Shown here one piece after another: positions 24,142-35,675 of a stretch of DNA of 64,000 nucleotides; within the stretch, counting starts at the first letter, position 1; each line of letters opens with the position of its first letter. Under the pieces are notes generated by a model. That model was not told the DNA's origin and searched no databases. It saw only the letters and a program-made list of their open reading frames with translations. The stretch comes from 34-65-8 sp046294735 (GTDB taxonomy: Bacteria > Pseudomonadota > Alphaproteobacteria > Sphingomonadales > Sphingomonadaceae): contig JBKBKB010000006.1 of assembly GCA_046294735.1 (NCBI GenBank), positions 172,970 through 236,969 of the forward strand, given 5' to 3'. Both the position numbers and the translations under genes were made by a program.

Positions 24142-26116
24142 TGCGAAACCCTCAGGTCACCCAGCGACCTGGCAATGGCCTCGAATGCGGCGCTTAGCTG
24201 TGCGGAATTGTCCGCCTCGAAATAGCGGCCAGCACCGGCGCATTCGGTCATCACCGGGTTAAGCTCCGTGCCGAACGCGATCACCCAGACGGTGATGTTG
24301 CGCTTCTTCACTTCCTTGCAGGCGGCGAGGAAACGCTGCTCGACCGTTTCCGCCAGCGTCATCGGCGATGACTGGCTCCAACGCCGCTGATCGAGGGCAT
24401 CGACACCATAGGCACCATAAGCCAGGTCATAGGGTTCGGTCTGGCCGTCGGTCAGGAAGATCAGGTTGCGGTTGGTTGGCTTGATGGCGGAAACATCCGC
24501 GTTGTCGCTGGCAAACAGGCCGGTCGGGGACAGCAGGCGCCCGCCCCAGATCATCCCGATATCGTGATAGGTCGCACCTTCGGGGGAAAGGGTGGCGAGA
24601 TAGCTGTCGAGCGTGGACGAATCCATTTCCGCCAGCTTACGTGCCGGGGCTGGGCAGCCGGAGAACCACCACTTGCCGGTATCGGCGAAGTTGTTCGTGG
24701 TCGTAACCTCTTCCGTCGTGATCGATCCTGATCCATCGGCCTGGATTGAACGGACATAGATCATGTCGCGGTAGCGCGGGCGCCACTGCGTGTCGGGATC
24801 GTTGTTGCGCGGGATCCGGTCAAGATCGAGATCGAGCGCGCGGTCGAAATCGATGTTGTCGTAATCGTCGATTTCGTATGTGCTGCGCTCCTCGATACAG
24901 CCGGGAGTATCCTTGCGCCAGTCAGTGACGCTGATCGAGACCGGGCGATATATCCATTCGGTCACCGCATCGCTGAACGCCGGGTGATAGACGTGGTCAT
25001 AGGTCTGGATCAGGTTGTCGTAAGTAACGCGTTCCAGATGGCAGCTGCCGTCATAGCGGTTGTAGTAGATCGTGCCATTCTCGGTGATGCGGTTGCGTTC
25101 AATCCGCTTGGTTCCGGCAGGGGGGCCGACAAAGGGTTCACTGCTGCTCGAAAGCAGGTCCCAGTGAACTGTGAAATCGCCTGGTGGAACCGCACCGTCA
25201 CAGGTGAAATACCCTGGGGTTCCCCCGCTCATGCCCATGTCGACCGAACCGCTGCCGGAAGGGGGGGGCCCGGGTGGAAGGTGGCCGGATACGTGCTGAC
25301 CGTGGTAGGCGTTCCGGCCGTGCCCGATACGTAGGCCCAGTTCTCGGTGTAGTTGTGTTCGTAGACGCTGGAGCTGGTGCCAGCGGATTCGCGTGACTGG
25401 TAGGACCAGTTCCGCACCACCCAGCTGTTGTTCAGCAGGTGGCCGACGTTGATGTTGGTCGCATAGGGCACGAACCCATATCGGATGCGAATGCCCGGCG
25501 CTTTGTTGCTCTCGATCTCGGTATGAAAATCGCGGATGACCTGCTTCATCGTGTCGATCCGCGACTGGCTGTCGCCGGGATTGGTGTGGCGCATCGATCC
25601 GGTGGTATCGAGCACCATCATCAGATCGAGGTTCTGGAAGCTGAGCACGGCGCCGCAATTGACTGCGATGTTGACTTCGTTGAACCCGAAGATCTTCATG
25701 ATTGAAGTGGGCACCCGCACGCTGGCTTCGCCGGTAACCGAATAATCGCTTTCAAGGTAGAGCTGGAATTCGCGGTCTTCGGTGCCGTAGATCCCGTCGC
25801 GGAAGTTGAGGTTGAAGAAGCGGTTGCCGAGCTCGGCCGCTTCGTTGGGCACTGTTCCGTCCACTGCAACGCGCGAGCCAAGGTTTTTCCGGGCCGCGAG
25901 CACACCGGCGTCGCAGGCCTGCTGCAGGCGGGATTGGGCCAGATAGGCGCGGCTCATGTCCACCCCGCCGCCGATAATCCCCATCAACGGCAGCAGGGCG
26001 GCGCCCATCATGGCGAGCGTATTGCCCGAAGTGTCGCGTGCCAGACGCGGCAGGAACCCCTGCGGCAGGGGCGCCTGGTTGGCGGCGGCGCGGGTGCCGA
26101 AAAAGTTGCGTCCCAT
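24138..26116 (-). pseudogene. TadG-like protein with vWA domain, frameshifted at a G8/C8 tract
   Basis: The reading frame from the ATG at 26116 starts like TadG: a cytosolic N-terminus, helix NTLAMMGAALLPLMGIIGGG, AYLAQSRLQQACDAGVLAAR, then a vWA start VLDTTGSMR. It runs into a stop at 25229. A second frame, closed at 24138, carries the rest of the same protein, ending FLTDGQTEPY and VWVIAFGT. The two join exactly at a run of eight G on the plus strand (25261-25268); one more base restores a continuous protein of about 660 residues. This could be a real mutation, a phase-variable tract or a sequencing error. In its current form the vWA domain is cut off. Confidence 0.8.
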
Positions 26117-26217
26117 TTTCACGCCATCGGCGTAACCCGCAGCGTGCCACTGTTTCGCAAATGAAACTGGTTAATCGGAAGTTGCAATTGCACCATTCAG
26201 CACAAATGCGCGACGGA

Positions 26218-26664
26218 TTATGGTGTGGGAGCAACCACAAACACAGGCCGCGAATATGTTAACGTCGGCGGGCCGAGGTCGATATAGGGCACGAAGTCGG
26301 ACAGGGTATAGGTCACGTCGATGGTGTATTCGATTGCGCCAGTGACCCGACTGGTGCCTGCCTGCTGGACAGCGATTTCGATCCGATCGGTATCGAGCAA
26401 GTAGGGCGAAGCGGTCGCCAGGCTGAGCAGGACGGCGTGGATTTCTTCGGCAGAAAGGTCGTTTTCCTTCTGGTATTCCACCGTCACGAACCGCGCGGTG
26501 TCGGACACGACTGATCGCAGCGCGTTGTAGTTCTGAACGTAGAAGGCCACCTGGAATACGCCGACCATCAAGATCAGGATAACCGGCGCCAGCAGCGCAA
26601 ATTCAACAATTACCGACCCTTGCCGCGCACGCAGCAGGCGGGTCAGGACGCGCCGCAGGGTCAT
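26218..26664 (-). CDS. TadE-like pseudopilin
   Basis: A 148-residue protein with the TadE N-terminus: basic LRRVLTRLLRARQGSVIVEF, in which Glu follows the processing region, and helix ALLAPVILILMVGVFQVAF. The exported part (about 40-148) is beta-rich with no enzyme motif. It overlaps the upstream TadE gene by ATGA and is intact. A 101-bp gap with the palindrome TGCAATTGCA (26183-26192) separates it from the next Tad gene, so an internal promoter or terminator may lie there. Confidence 0.83.
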   Translation of the reverse strand: MTLRRVLTRLLRARQGSVIVEFALLAPVILILMVGVFQVAFYVQNYNALRSVVSDTARFVTVEYQKENDLSAEEIHAVLLSLATASPYLLDTDRIEIAVQQAGTSRVTGAIEYTIDVTYTLSDFVPYIDLGPPTLTYSRPVFVVAPTP

Positions 26665-27119
26665 GACAGCTGCACCATCCGTTCGACATTGAGATCAATC
26701 GGGCCGCCCACCCCGAACCTGGTCCAGACCGGAACGTAGGTGTCGGTGAGGGTCAGCTGGATATAAGAACTGACCACGTCATCCTCTGCACACTGGTTGG
26801 CAGTGGCCCGCAGCGTGGTTTCTGCATTGCAGCGAAACCGGCGGACGATGCTGACTTGATCATCTTCCAGCCCCAGTGAGGTTTTGAGAATGTCCTCTAT
26901 GGTCTGGATTTCCACCACGGCACCGGCTGCGGTGGCGAGTGCGATCGCTTCGCCTTCGGATGCGGCCGTCTGCAGCTCGTGCTGACGGGATACGACACTC
27001 CCGACCTCGAAAGTGCCCAGCGCCAGCACGGCCAGTACCGGCGCCACGAACGCAGTCTCGATCGCCATCGATCCTGTACTGTCGATCACAACCGCGCGGA
27101 GTTTGCCGAGCAGGCTCAT
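26661..27119 (-). CDS. TadE/TadF-like pseudopilin
   Basis: A 152-residue protein. The start at 27119 overlaps the upstream gene by ATGA. The N-terminus MSLLGKLRAVVIDSTGSMAI leads into the helix ETAFVAPVLAVLALGTFEVG with the conserved Glu. The remaining domain holds two Cys that may form a disulfide. It is intact and belongs to the same locus as three other TadE-like genes, an expanded set compared with the usual tadE-tadF pair. Confidence 0.8.
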   Translation of the reverse strand: MSLLGKLRAVVIDSTGSMAIETAFVAPVLAVLALGTFEVGSVVSRQHELQTAASEGEAIALATAAGAVVEIQTIEDILKTSLGLEDDQVSIVRRFRCNAETTLRATANQCAEDDVVSSYIQLTLTDTYVPVWTRFGVGGPIDLNVERMVQLS

Positions 27120-28398
27120 CTGACCAGTTTCACACCCGCCACTGCGCTGCCAACCGCTGTCGTCCGGTTGGTCGGGCACAGGGTCTCGAGGGTCGCGTTG
27201 CCGCGAATGTCGATGGTGTAGGCTGAAATCTGCAGGCACTGGGCGCTGACATTGGCGGTGCCGTTGACCCGCAGATTGCTGGCGGGCAGGTAGATCAGTC
27301 CCTCGATCAGCGAATTCGAGTTGCCGTTGAAGATATGGCCGGGGTTCGACACGCTGTTATCGCGGTGCTCGAACACCAGGATATCTGCAAGTGTTTCGGC
27401 CTGCGCTTCATAGGGCGTGCCGATGAAATCGGCGGCAGACATCGGCGTGATGCGGATGCTGTTGCCATTGCCGTTTCCGCCCAGCTTCATCCGGGCGCCG
27501 TTCTTGAGCACGAACATCACGCCCGATCCGGTGACGTTGTAGTTGGCCGCCAGATCCAGCTCGCCGCCGTTGATTACGTAGATCCCGGGCGCGAGCACTG
27601 TCGTGCAGCTCACCACCAGCCCCGCATAAGTGCCGGGGAGCAGCGAGGCCTGGGCATTCTTGCCCTTGCCGGTGCACTTGTAGGTGCGGTTGGTATCGTT
27701 GGTTGGCGGTTCGAGATCGCGGTAAATATCCTCGAGGCCGCGAATACCCTCGGCCGTCACGTCCTCGTTCTCTTCCGGCACGCTGACCGTGCCGCATGCC
27801 GCAATCGAATCGGTTGTGACGCTGGCCGATCCGTCGATCACGATGGCGTTCTCGTCACACGACAGGGCCGCAAGGCCGCACTGGGCGTTGACGGTTGCGT
27901 TGCCGCCGATGGTGGTGCCGGTCCCTTCATCCGCAAGCGAGATCAGGCAGGCGTTATAGTTCAGGCCTTCGGCAAAGCTGGCCTGGGCGGTGGCCCGCAC
28001 GGTTGCGGCGCTGCCGGTCAGGAAGCTGCTGAACGGCAGCAGCTTGCTGGCGGTGGCGGTAACAACCACGCTGTTGCTGTTACCGCCAGCATAACTGGCG
28101 ATGGTAATGCTGGGTTCGGCCACGAAGTCGCTGGTCTTGGAGATGTTCGTATCTAACTCCTAACGCGCACGCGTCTGCCAGTTGTCGGCCGATTCCTCCC
28201 GGGCGAGGGCCCACGCCCCGGCATATGCCGCCTGATCGACCGAATGCTGGAGCTCGCGCTTCCACATGTACCATTGCGCGGTGTCGATCGCAAAACCGCC
28301 CGCGCCGATCAGCGCCGGGGCACCCAGAGCGACCAGCAAGGTCGCATTGCCACTGCGGTTGCCGCTCAGCTTGCGACAGAATCTCGCAATCGCCCCAT
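27116..28398 (-). pseudogene. TadG-like protein, disabled by an in-frame TAG and an apparent 5' frameshift
   Basis: From about 28385 down to 27116 a single frame encodes a TadG-like protein: NATLLVALGAPALIGAGGFA, then AQWYMWKRELQHSVDQAAYA, then NWQTRAR-stop-ELDTNIS and a long exported part with many NGN/TGSG motifs. The stop is an amber TAG at 28160-28162 in the same frame on both sides, at a point where a Gln (CAG) or other residue would be expected. No ATG, GTG or TTG exists in this frame upstream. The only ATG with a Shine-Dalgarno (28398, after AAGGG) is in another frame and ends after ten codons, so the 5' end seems to have lost or gained one base too. Confidence 0.8.
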
Positions 28399-28434
28399 GC
28401 TTTTCCCTTGGATATAGTCCATGACGGTTACCCG

Positions 28435-28454
28435 CATAACCGCCCTCGGTTATG
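28435..28454. promoter_or_regulatory. Inverted repeat upstream of the Tad locus
   Basis: CATAACCG-CCCT-CGGTTATG is a perfect 8-bp inverted repeat in the divergent gap between the Tad locus and the plus-strand phytoene-synthase-like gene. About 20 bp further (28472-28488) two GGTAAA units are phased 11 bp apart. Both are candidate regulator sites for the Tad genes. Confidence 0.4.
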
Positions 28455-28549
28455 TGAACGCCAAGCCTAGTGGTAAATGTCCGGTAAAAGAGCAGTTGCG
28501 GGAAAGCGCATAGTTGACCTGGCTCGCTGACCGCGATCAGGAGCAGGCA

Positions 28550-29197
28550 ATGGACCTGGAAATTCTCCCGCCACCTCAGCGCGTCGCCCTTGGCTATGCC
28601 ACCGCGGCGACGCGGGCGGCATGGGCCGCGCTGATCGGGTTCGACCTGCGGCTTGCGGCCACCGTGGCGACCGCGAGTGAGCCGATGCTGGCGCAGATCC
28701 GCCTTGCGTGGTGGCGCGAGACGCTGGAGTTTCCCCGGGACATGCGGCCAGCGGGGGACGCGCTGCTGGATGCGCTGGGCCAGCACCTCGCCGGGTCCGA
28801 GCCGATGCTGACCGGTCTCGTGGAAGCGTGGGAGCTGATACTGGCGGAGCCGCCCATCGCTCACCAGACACTGGATCGCTATCTGAACTTGCGGGCGGCG
28901 GCCTATGCCGGGCTCGGTGCGCGCTTTGGGATTGATCCGGCTAACGCCGATGCCGCAGCCCGGTGGTGGGTGCTTGGTGATACGCTGGCGCATTTGAGCG
29001 ATCCGGAGGAACGGGCAATCGCAGCTGCTATGGCTGATAGCCTGCCTGACATGGACCTGCCCCTGGGCCGGCCGATGCGTCCGCTGGCAATCCTGGGGGC
29101 GCTGGGCCAACGCGCCGTCAAGGCAGGCGGGACTGGCCTGCTGTGCGACCGATCGGGCGCGCTGGTTGCACTCAGGGTTGGCATATTCGGCCGATAG
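28550..29197 (+). CDS. Squalene/phytoene synthase-like protein, short, probably non-catalytic
   Basis: A 215-residue protein similar in flow to the squalene/phytoene synthase family: RAAWAALIGFDLRLAATVAT, EPMLAQIRLAWWRETLEFP and YLNLRAAAYAGLGARFG match its N-terminal helices. It lacks the two DxxxD magnesium motifs needed for condensing prenyl diphosphates and is shorter than true synthases (about 280 or more residues), so a carotenoid-forming role is doubtful. It may act like the NDUFAF6-type non-enzymatic relatives. The ATG at 28550 has AGGAG upstream and was preferred over a TTG at 28514. Confidence 0.7.
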   Translation: MDLEILPPPQRVALGYATAATRAAWAALIGFDLRLAATVATASEPMLAQIRLAWWRETLEFPRDMRPAGDALLDALGQHLAGSEPMLTGLVEAWELILAEPPIAHQTLDRYLNLRAAAYAGLGARFGIDPANADAAARWWVLGDTLAHLSDPEERAIAAAMADSLPDMDLPLGRPMRPLAILGALGQRAVKAGGTGLLCDRSGALVALRVGIFGR

Positions 29198-29228
29198 GAT
29201 AAGCTGTTGCTGCAACAGGAGGTCGTGC

Positions 29229-29687
29229 ATGAAGCAGGTCGTGTTGGGGGCAACGGGCGCGCTGGCGCTTGTCGGGGTCGGGCTGTTCTGGTGGCAGGGG
29301 CGGGCCGAAGTCGAGCAGGGGGCGCCGCCCCCGGTTGCCATCGAAGCCGAACCGACCAGCGATGAATTGCCGGTAGCCGATGTGTCTGGTCTACGCGGGC
29401 CGGCTCCGCCCGAAGCGACTGAGTTGACCCGCGAGGAGCGGCGCTTCTTTCGTTACGACCGCAACCGGGATCGCAAGATCAGCCGCAATGAAATGCTTTC
29501 GACCCGCAGCGATGCATTTCGCAAGCTCGACAAGGACGGCAACAACCTGCTGACGTTCGAGGAATGGGCGGTGACCACGGTCGACCGCTTCGAAGGGGCC
29601 GACAAGGATGGCAACGGCGAATTGTCACAGGCGGAGTTCGCCACAACCGCGCCGAAACCCCGGAAACGTCCTGCCTGCCGCTGTTAG
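29229..29687 (+). CDS. EF-hand calcium-binding membrane/periplasmic protein
   Basis: A 152-residue protein with a short N-terminal hydrophobic segment (VVLGATGALALVGVGLFWW, about residues 4-22), an anchor or signal, then a Pro/Glu-rich linker and three EF-hand-like loops: DRNRDRKISRNE, DKDGNNLLTFEE and DKDGNGELSQAE (about 80-140). The second and third match the calcium loop closely and the first is basic and may not bind. The tail is KPRKRPACRC. A very good AGGAGGT precedes the ATG. It converges on trmFO with a 4-bp overlap. Its partner or role is not evident. Confidence 0.85.
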   Translation: MKQVVLGATGALALVGVGLFWWQGRAEVEQGAPPPVAIEAEPTSDELPVADVSGLRGPAPPEATELTREERRFFRYDRNRDRKISRNEMLSTRSDAFRKLDKDGNNLLTFEEWAVTTVDRFEGADKDGNGELSQAEFATTAPKPRKRPACRC

Positions 29688-31051
29688 GCCGGGATCGGCT
29701 CCATGGCTTTGAGCCAGTCACCAAAATCGGCCTTCGCGCGCTCCGTATAGGCTTCCTTGCGAGACTTCTTCGCCACCTCGTGCAGTGGCGGAAACAAACC
29801 GAAGTTGACGTTCATCGGCTGGAATGTCGCTGCATCCGCGTCTCCGGTGATGTGCGCCAGCAGCGCGCCGAATGCCGTGGTCCGGGGCGGGGCAGCCCAT
29901 TCGCGCCCGGCCAGTTCTGCCGCTGCCATCATTCCCGCCATCAGGCCGACCGCAGCACTTTCGACATAGCCTTCGCACCCGGTGACCTGCCCGGCAAAGC
30001 GGATGTGCTCCGCACCCTTTAGGCGCAGCTGGCGATCGAGCACTAATGGCGAGTTGAGGAAAGTGTTACGGTGCAGCCCGCCGAGACGGGCGAATTCCGC
30101 GTTTTCCAGGCCGGGGATGGTGCGGAACAGGCGGACCTGCTCGGCGTGTTTGAGCTTGGTCTGGAACCCCACCATATTCCACAGCGTGCCCAGCTTGTTA
30201 TCTTGCCGCAGCTGAACAACGGCATAGGGCCAGCGACCTTGCGGAAATTCAGGCGTGGCTTCGCGCGGATTGTCCAGCCCAACCGGCTTCATCGGGCCAT
30301 AGCGCAAGGTTTCCACCCCGCGCGCCGCCATGACCTCGATCGGCATGCAGCCGTCGAAATAGGGGGTACTCGCCTCCCACTCCTTGAACTCGGTCTTCTC
30401 GCCATCCAGCAGGCCCTGGTGAAAGGCAAGGTACTGTTCCCTGGTCATCGGACAGTTGATATAGTCCTTCCCGTCGCCGCCGATGCTGTCGACCTTGTTC
30501 CAGCGGCTCTGCATCCAGCAAATGTCCATGTCGATGCTGTCGCGATGGACGATCGGGGCGATGGCATCGAAGAAGGCGAGCCGGTCCTGCCCGGTGGCCG
30601 CGACAATGCTCTGTGCCAGCGCTTCGGCGGTCAGGGGGCCGGTCGCGACGATGGTGGGGCCGGCATTGGGCAGGGTGTCGATCCGCTCGCGTACAACTGT
30701 AATGTTGGGGTGGCCAAGCAGGGTGCGTTCGACCTCCTGCGAAAACAGGTCGCGATCCATGGCCATGGCGGAGCCGGCCGGCACCCTGGCTTTTTCTCCT
30801 GCCTGCATGACCAGACTGTCAAGCCGTCGCATCTCGTGATGCATCAGTCCGACGGCGTTCTTGGTGTCGTCGTCAGATCGGAAGCTGTTGGAGCAGACCA
30901 GCTCGGCCAAGCCGTCTGTCTGGTGCGCCGGGGTCGTCGTTCCGCTGCCGCGCATTTCCGAAAGGCGCACGCGCAGGCCGCGCTGCGCCAGTTGCCAGGC
31001 AGCTTCCGATCCGGCGAGGCCGCCGCCGATCACGTGAATGTCATGCGTCAT
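29684..31051 (-). CDS. trmFO: tRNA (uracil-5-)-methyltransferase TrmFO (folate/FAD dependent)
   Basis: TrmFO methylates U54 in the T-loop of tRNA using methylene-tetrahydrofolate and FADH2. The 455-residue protein begins MTHDIHVIGGGLAGSEAAWQ with the FAD-binding GxGxxG-like motif. It has ELVCSNSFRSDD, DAIAPIVHRDSID, YFDGCMPIEVMAARG (catalytic Cys region) and GCEGYVESAAVGLMAG near the end. The ATG at 31051 was preferred over an in-frame GTG at 31060, which falls on the edge of a long palindrome. The gene is divergent from a YhhN-like gene. Confidence 0.95.
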   Translation of the reverse strand: MTHDIHVIGGGLAGSEAAWQLAQRGLRVRLSEMRGSGTTTPAHQTDGLAELVCSNSFRSDDDTKNAVGLMHHEMRRLDSLVMQAGEKARVPAGSAMAMDRDLFSQEVERTLLGHPNITVVRERIDTLPNAGPTIVATGPLTAEALAQSIVAATGQDRLAFFDAIAPIVHRDSIDMDICWMQSRWNKVDSIGGDGKDYINCPMTREQYLAFHQGLLDGEKTEFKEWEASTPYFDGCMPIEVMAARGVETLRYGPMKPVGLDNPREATPEFPQGRWPYAVVQLRQDNKLGTLWNMVGFQTKLKHAEQVRLFRTIPGLENAEFARLGGLHRNTFLNSPLVLDRQLRLKGAEHIRFAGQVTGCEGYVESAAVGLMAGMMAAAELAGREWAAPPRTTAFGALLAHITGDADAATFQPMNVNFGLFPPLHEVAKKSRKEAYTERAKADFGDWLKAMEPIPA

Positions 31052-31059
31052 GGCCTGCA

Positions 31060-31095
31060 CCTAGGGGTTGAAGGCCACCCCCTTCAACCCCTAGG
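31060..31095. repeat. Perfect 15-bp inverted repeat between trmFO and the YhhN-family gene
   Basis: CTAGGGGTTGAAGG (31061-31074) is repeated in inverse orientation at 31081-31094 with a 6-base spacer, and the flanking C/G pair extends it to 15 bp. It lies 9 bp from the trmFO ATG and 18 bp from the other start. It could be an operator for both genes or a hairpin in both leaders. Confidence 0.7.
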
Positions 31096-31113
31096 GCAGC
31101 AGTTGGAGGGAAA

Positions 31114-31761
31114 ATGGCCCACGCAGCATTGATTGAACATCGGCCCTGGTTACTGGCCAGCATCGTTGCAGCGGTCGCATTCTTTGCCCTGCGCAACGCC
31201 CCGATCGGCGGCATCCAGTTGATGATGCTCAAAGGGCTGGGGGTCGGCTTCCTTGCCATCTATGCCCTGCGCCGGGCGAGCGGACCCGATGCGCGGTTGA
31301 TTGCGCTGGTCATGGCGCTTGGCGCGATGGGTGACATGGCAATCGAGGTGAGCTTCACCGCGGGCGGGACGGCTTTCTTCCTTGGACACCTGGTCGCGAT
31401 TGCGCTCTATCTGCGAAACCGTCGGGCCCAACCGAGCCCGAGCCAGAAACTGGCCGCATTCGCCCTGCTGGTCATGACGCCGGTGGTGTCGTGGCTGCTG
31501 ACCCGTGATGCCGCTGTGACGTTCTATTCCGCCGGACTGGGCGCCATGGCCGCGTCGGCCTGGCTCAGCCGGTTTGGCCGCTATCGGGTCGGGACGGGGG
31601 CAGTTCTGTTCGTGGTATCGGACTGGCTGATTTTCAGCCAGATGGGGCCATTGGGACAGACGGCACTGGCACAATGGCTGATCTGGCCGCTCTACTATTC
31701 AGGGCAGTTCCTGATTGCGACGGGGGTGGTCCAGACCCTGCGGCGGCACAAGCCGCGTTAA
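31114..31761 (+). CDS. YhhN/TMEM86-family membrane protein (lysoplasmalogenase-like)
   Basis: A 215-residue protein with seven or eight predicted helices. YALRRASGPDARLIALVMAL and ALGAMGDMAIEV with FFLGHLVAIALYL fit the YhhN family. Human TMEM86B of this family hydrolyses lysoplasmalogens, and bacterial members have shown related lysophospholipid activity. The conserved Asp in GAMGDM is the likely active-site residue. GGAGGG precedes the ATG. It is convergent with a TauD-like gene (3 bp apart). The enzymatic role is inferred from the family. Confidence 0.8.
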   Translation: MAHAALIEHRPWLLASIVAAVAFFALRNAPIGGIQLMMLKGLGVGFLAIYALRRASGPDARLIALVMALGAMGDMAIEVSFTAGGTAFFLGHLVAIALYLRNRRAQPSPSQKLAAFALLVMTPVVSWLLTRDAAVTFYSAGLGAMAASAWLSRFGRYRVGTGAVLFVVSDWLIFSQMGPLGQTALAQWLIWPLYYSGQFLIATGVVQTLRRHKPR

Positions 31762-31764
31762 CCT

Positions 31765-32603
31765 TCAGCCGTGCCAGGCGGCGATGGTGGTGCGGTGCAG
31801 TTCACGCCGATGCCCCTCGTACCCTCCGGTCGCCCGGTGCAGAACGCAGCGGTTGTCCCACAGGATCAGCATGTCCGGCTCCCACCGGTGGCGATAGATG
31901 AACCGGTCCTGGGCCTGCCACTGCAGCAGATCGACCAGCAGGGCATGGGCTTCCTGATCTGCCATGCCCTCGACCCCGACAATGTAACCGGCGCAACTGA
32001 ACAGCGTTTCCTCGCCCGTTTCAGGATGACGGGTCACCAGCGGATGAAGATGGGTCGCCCGAGCCGTTTCGCTGGGACGAATATCCATCGAGCGGCGCTT
32101 GTCGCGGATGCCATATGTTCCGTCCGGAGCGTAGGCTCCCCGCGCGGAATGGATTGCAGTCAGTTTACGCAGATGCGCCTTGCGATCGCCGGGCAGGGCG
32201 GCAAAGGCGGCCGCCTGATTGACGAACAGGGTATCACCTCCGACTGGCGGAATCTCCACTGCCATCAGGCAGGTTCCTGCCGGCGGACGGGCAAGGAAGC
32301 TCCAGTCACTGTGCCAGTTTTCGGCAAACAGCGGACTGGTCTCGTCCGCCTCCCGGCGGATGGCGGCAATGTGAGATCGGCCGGGAATGGGGCGGAAGAA
32401 CGGGTCTTCACCGAATCCGCCCATCGCCAGCGTGAAGCGCTCGAGCGCGTCATCATCCATCGCCTGTCCGGGAAAAACGATGACCTTGTGCTCAAGCCAG
32501 ATTGCGCGGATTTCCGCTGCCAGTGCGGCGCTGACCGGCTGCATGAGGTCTAGCCCGGTCACCCGTGCGCCGCACGCCTGACCACTGGGCTCGACAGAGA
32601 GGC

Positions 32604-32607
<4 letters not shown>
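31765..32607 (-). CDS. TauD/TfdA family 2-oxoglutarate-dependent dioxygenase
   Basis: A 280-residue Fe(II)/2-oxoglutarate oxygenase. The iron triad is visible: HSD in FAENWHSDWSFL (HxD) and a distal His in NRCVLHRATGGYEG, followed by RELHRTTIAAW with an Arg likely to bind 2-oxoglutarate. Typical substrates are taurine, alkyl sulfates, phenoxy acids or carnitine precursors; nothing here tells which. It overlaps the gyrA stop by ATGA, an odd pairing of an accessory enzyme with a housekeeping gene. Confidence 0.88.
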
Positions 32608-35369
<2,762 letters not shown>

Positions 35370-35675
35370 GGTGGTTCCGTTTCCGTCATTGCGGATGAAT
35401 TCTGGTTGTGTGGCAACCCTAGGCCAAGACCGCCGTAATCGCCACTGCGGCCTTAAGAAAAGCCCTCAGGACTGCCCCGTTTTCCACACTTCGGGGCAGA
35501 TACGGCCGGGGCGCGTCGTGCACCTTGCCGAACGCGGGCTGCACGGGCCATTCAAAGCGCATTCAGCCCGGCATGGCGATAGGCGATTGCAATGCGGGGG
35601 CTGAGGCGGCACTAGCAATGCGCCAGGCACTTCCCTGACAGACGCATGAACCAGTTACCTGTGGGAGATACCCCG
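35370..35675. other. Divergent gap between gyrA and a secreted TPR-like gene
   Basis: About 306 bp without a gene. It holds a 7-bp hairpin (TGCCCCG/CGGGGCA, 35473-35498) and presumably the gyrA promoter on the minus strand, but no good -35/-10 pair could be assigned. An open frame from 35646 is a possible N-terminal extension of the next gene. No RNA gene was recognised. Confidence 0.5.
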
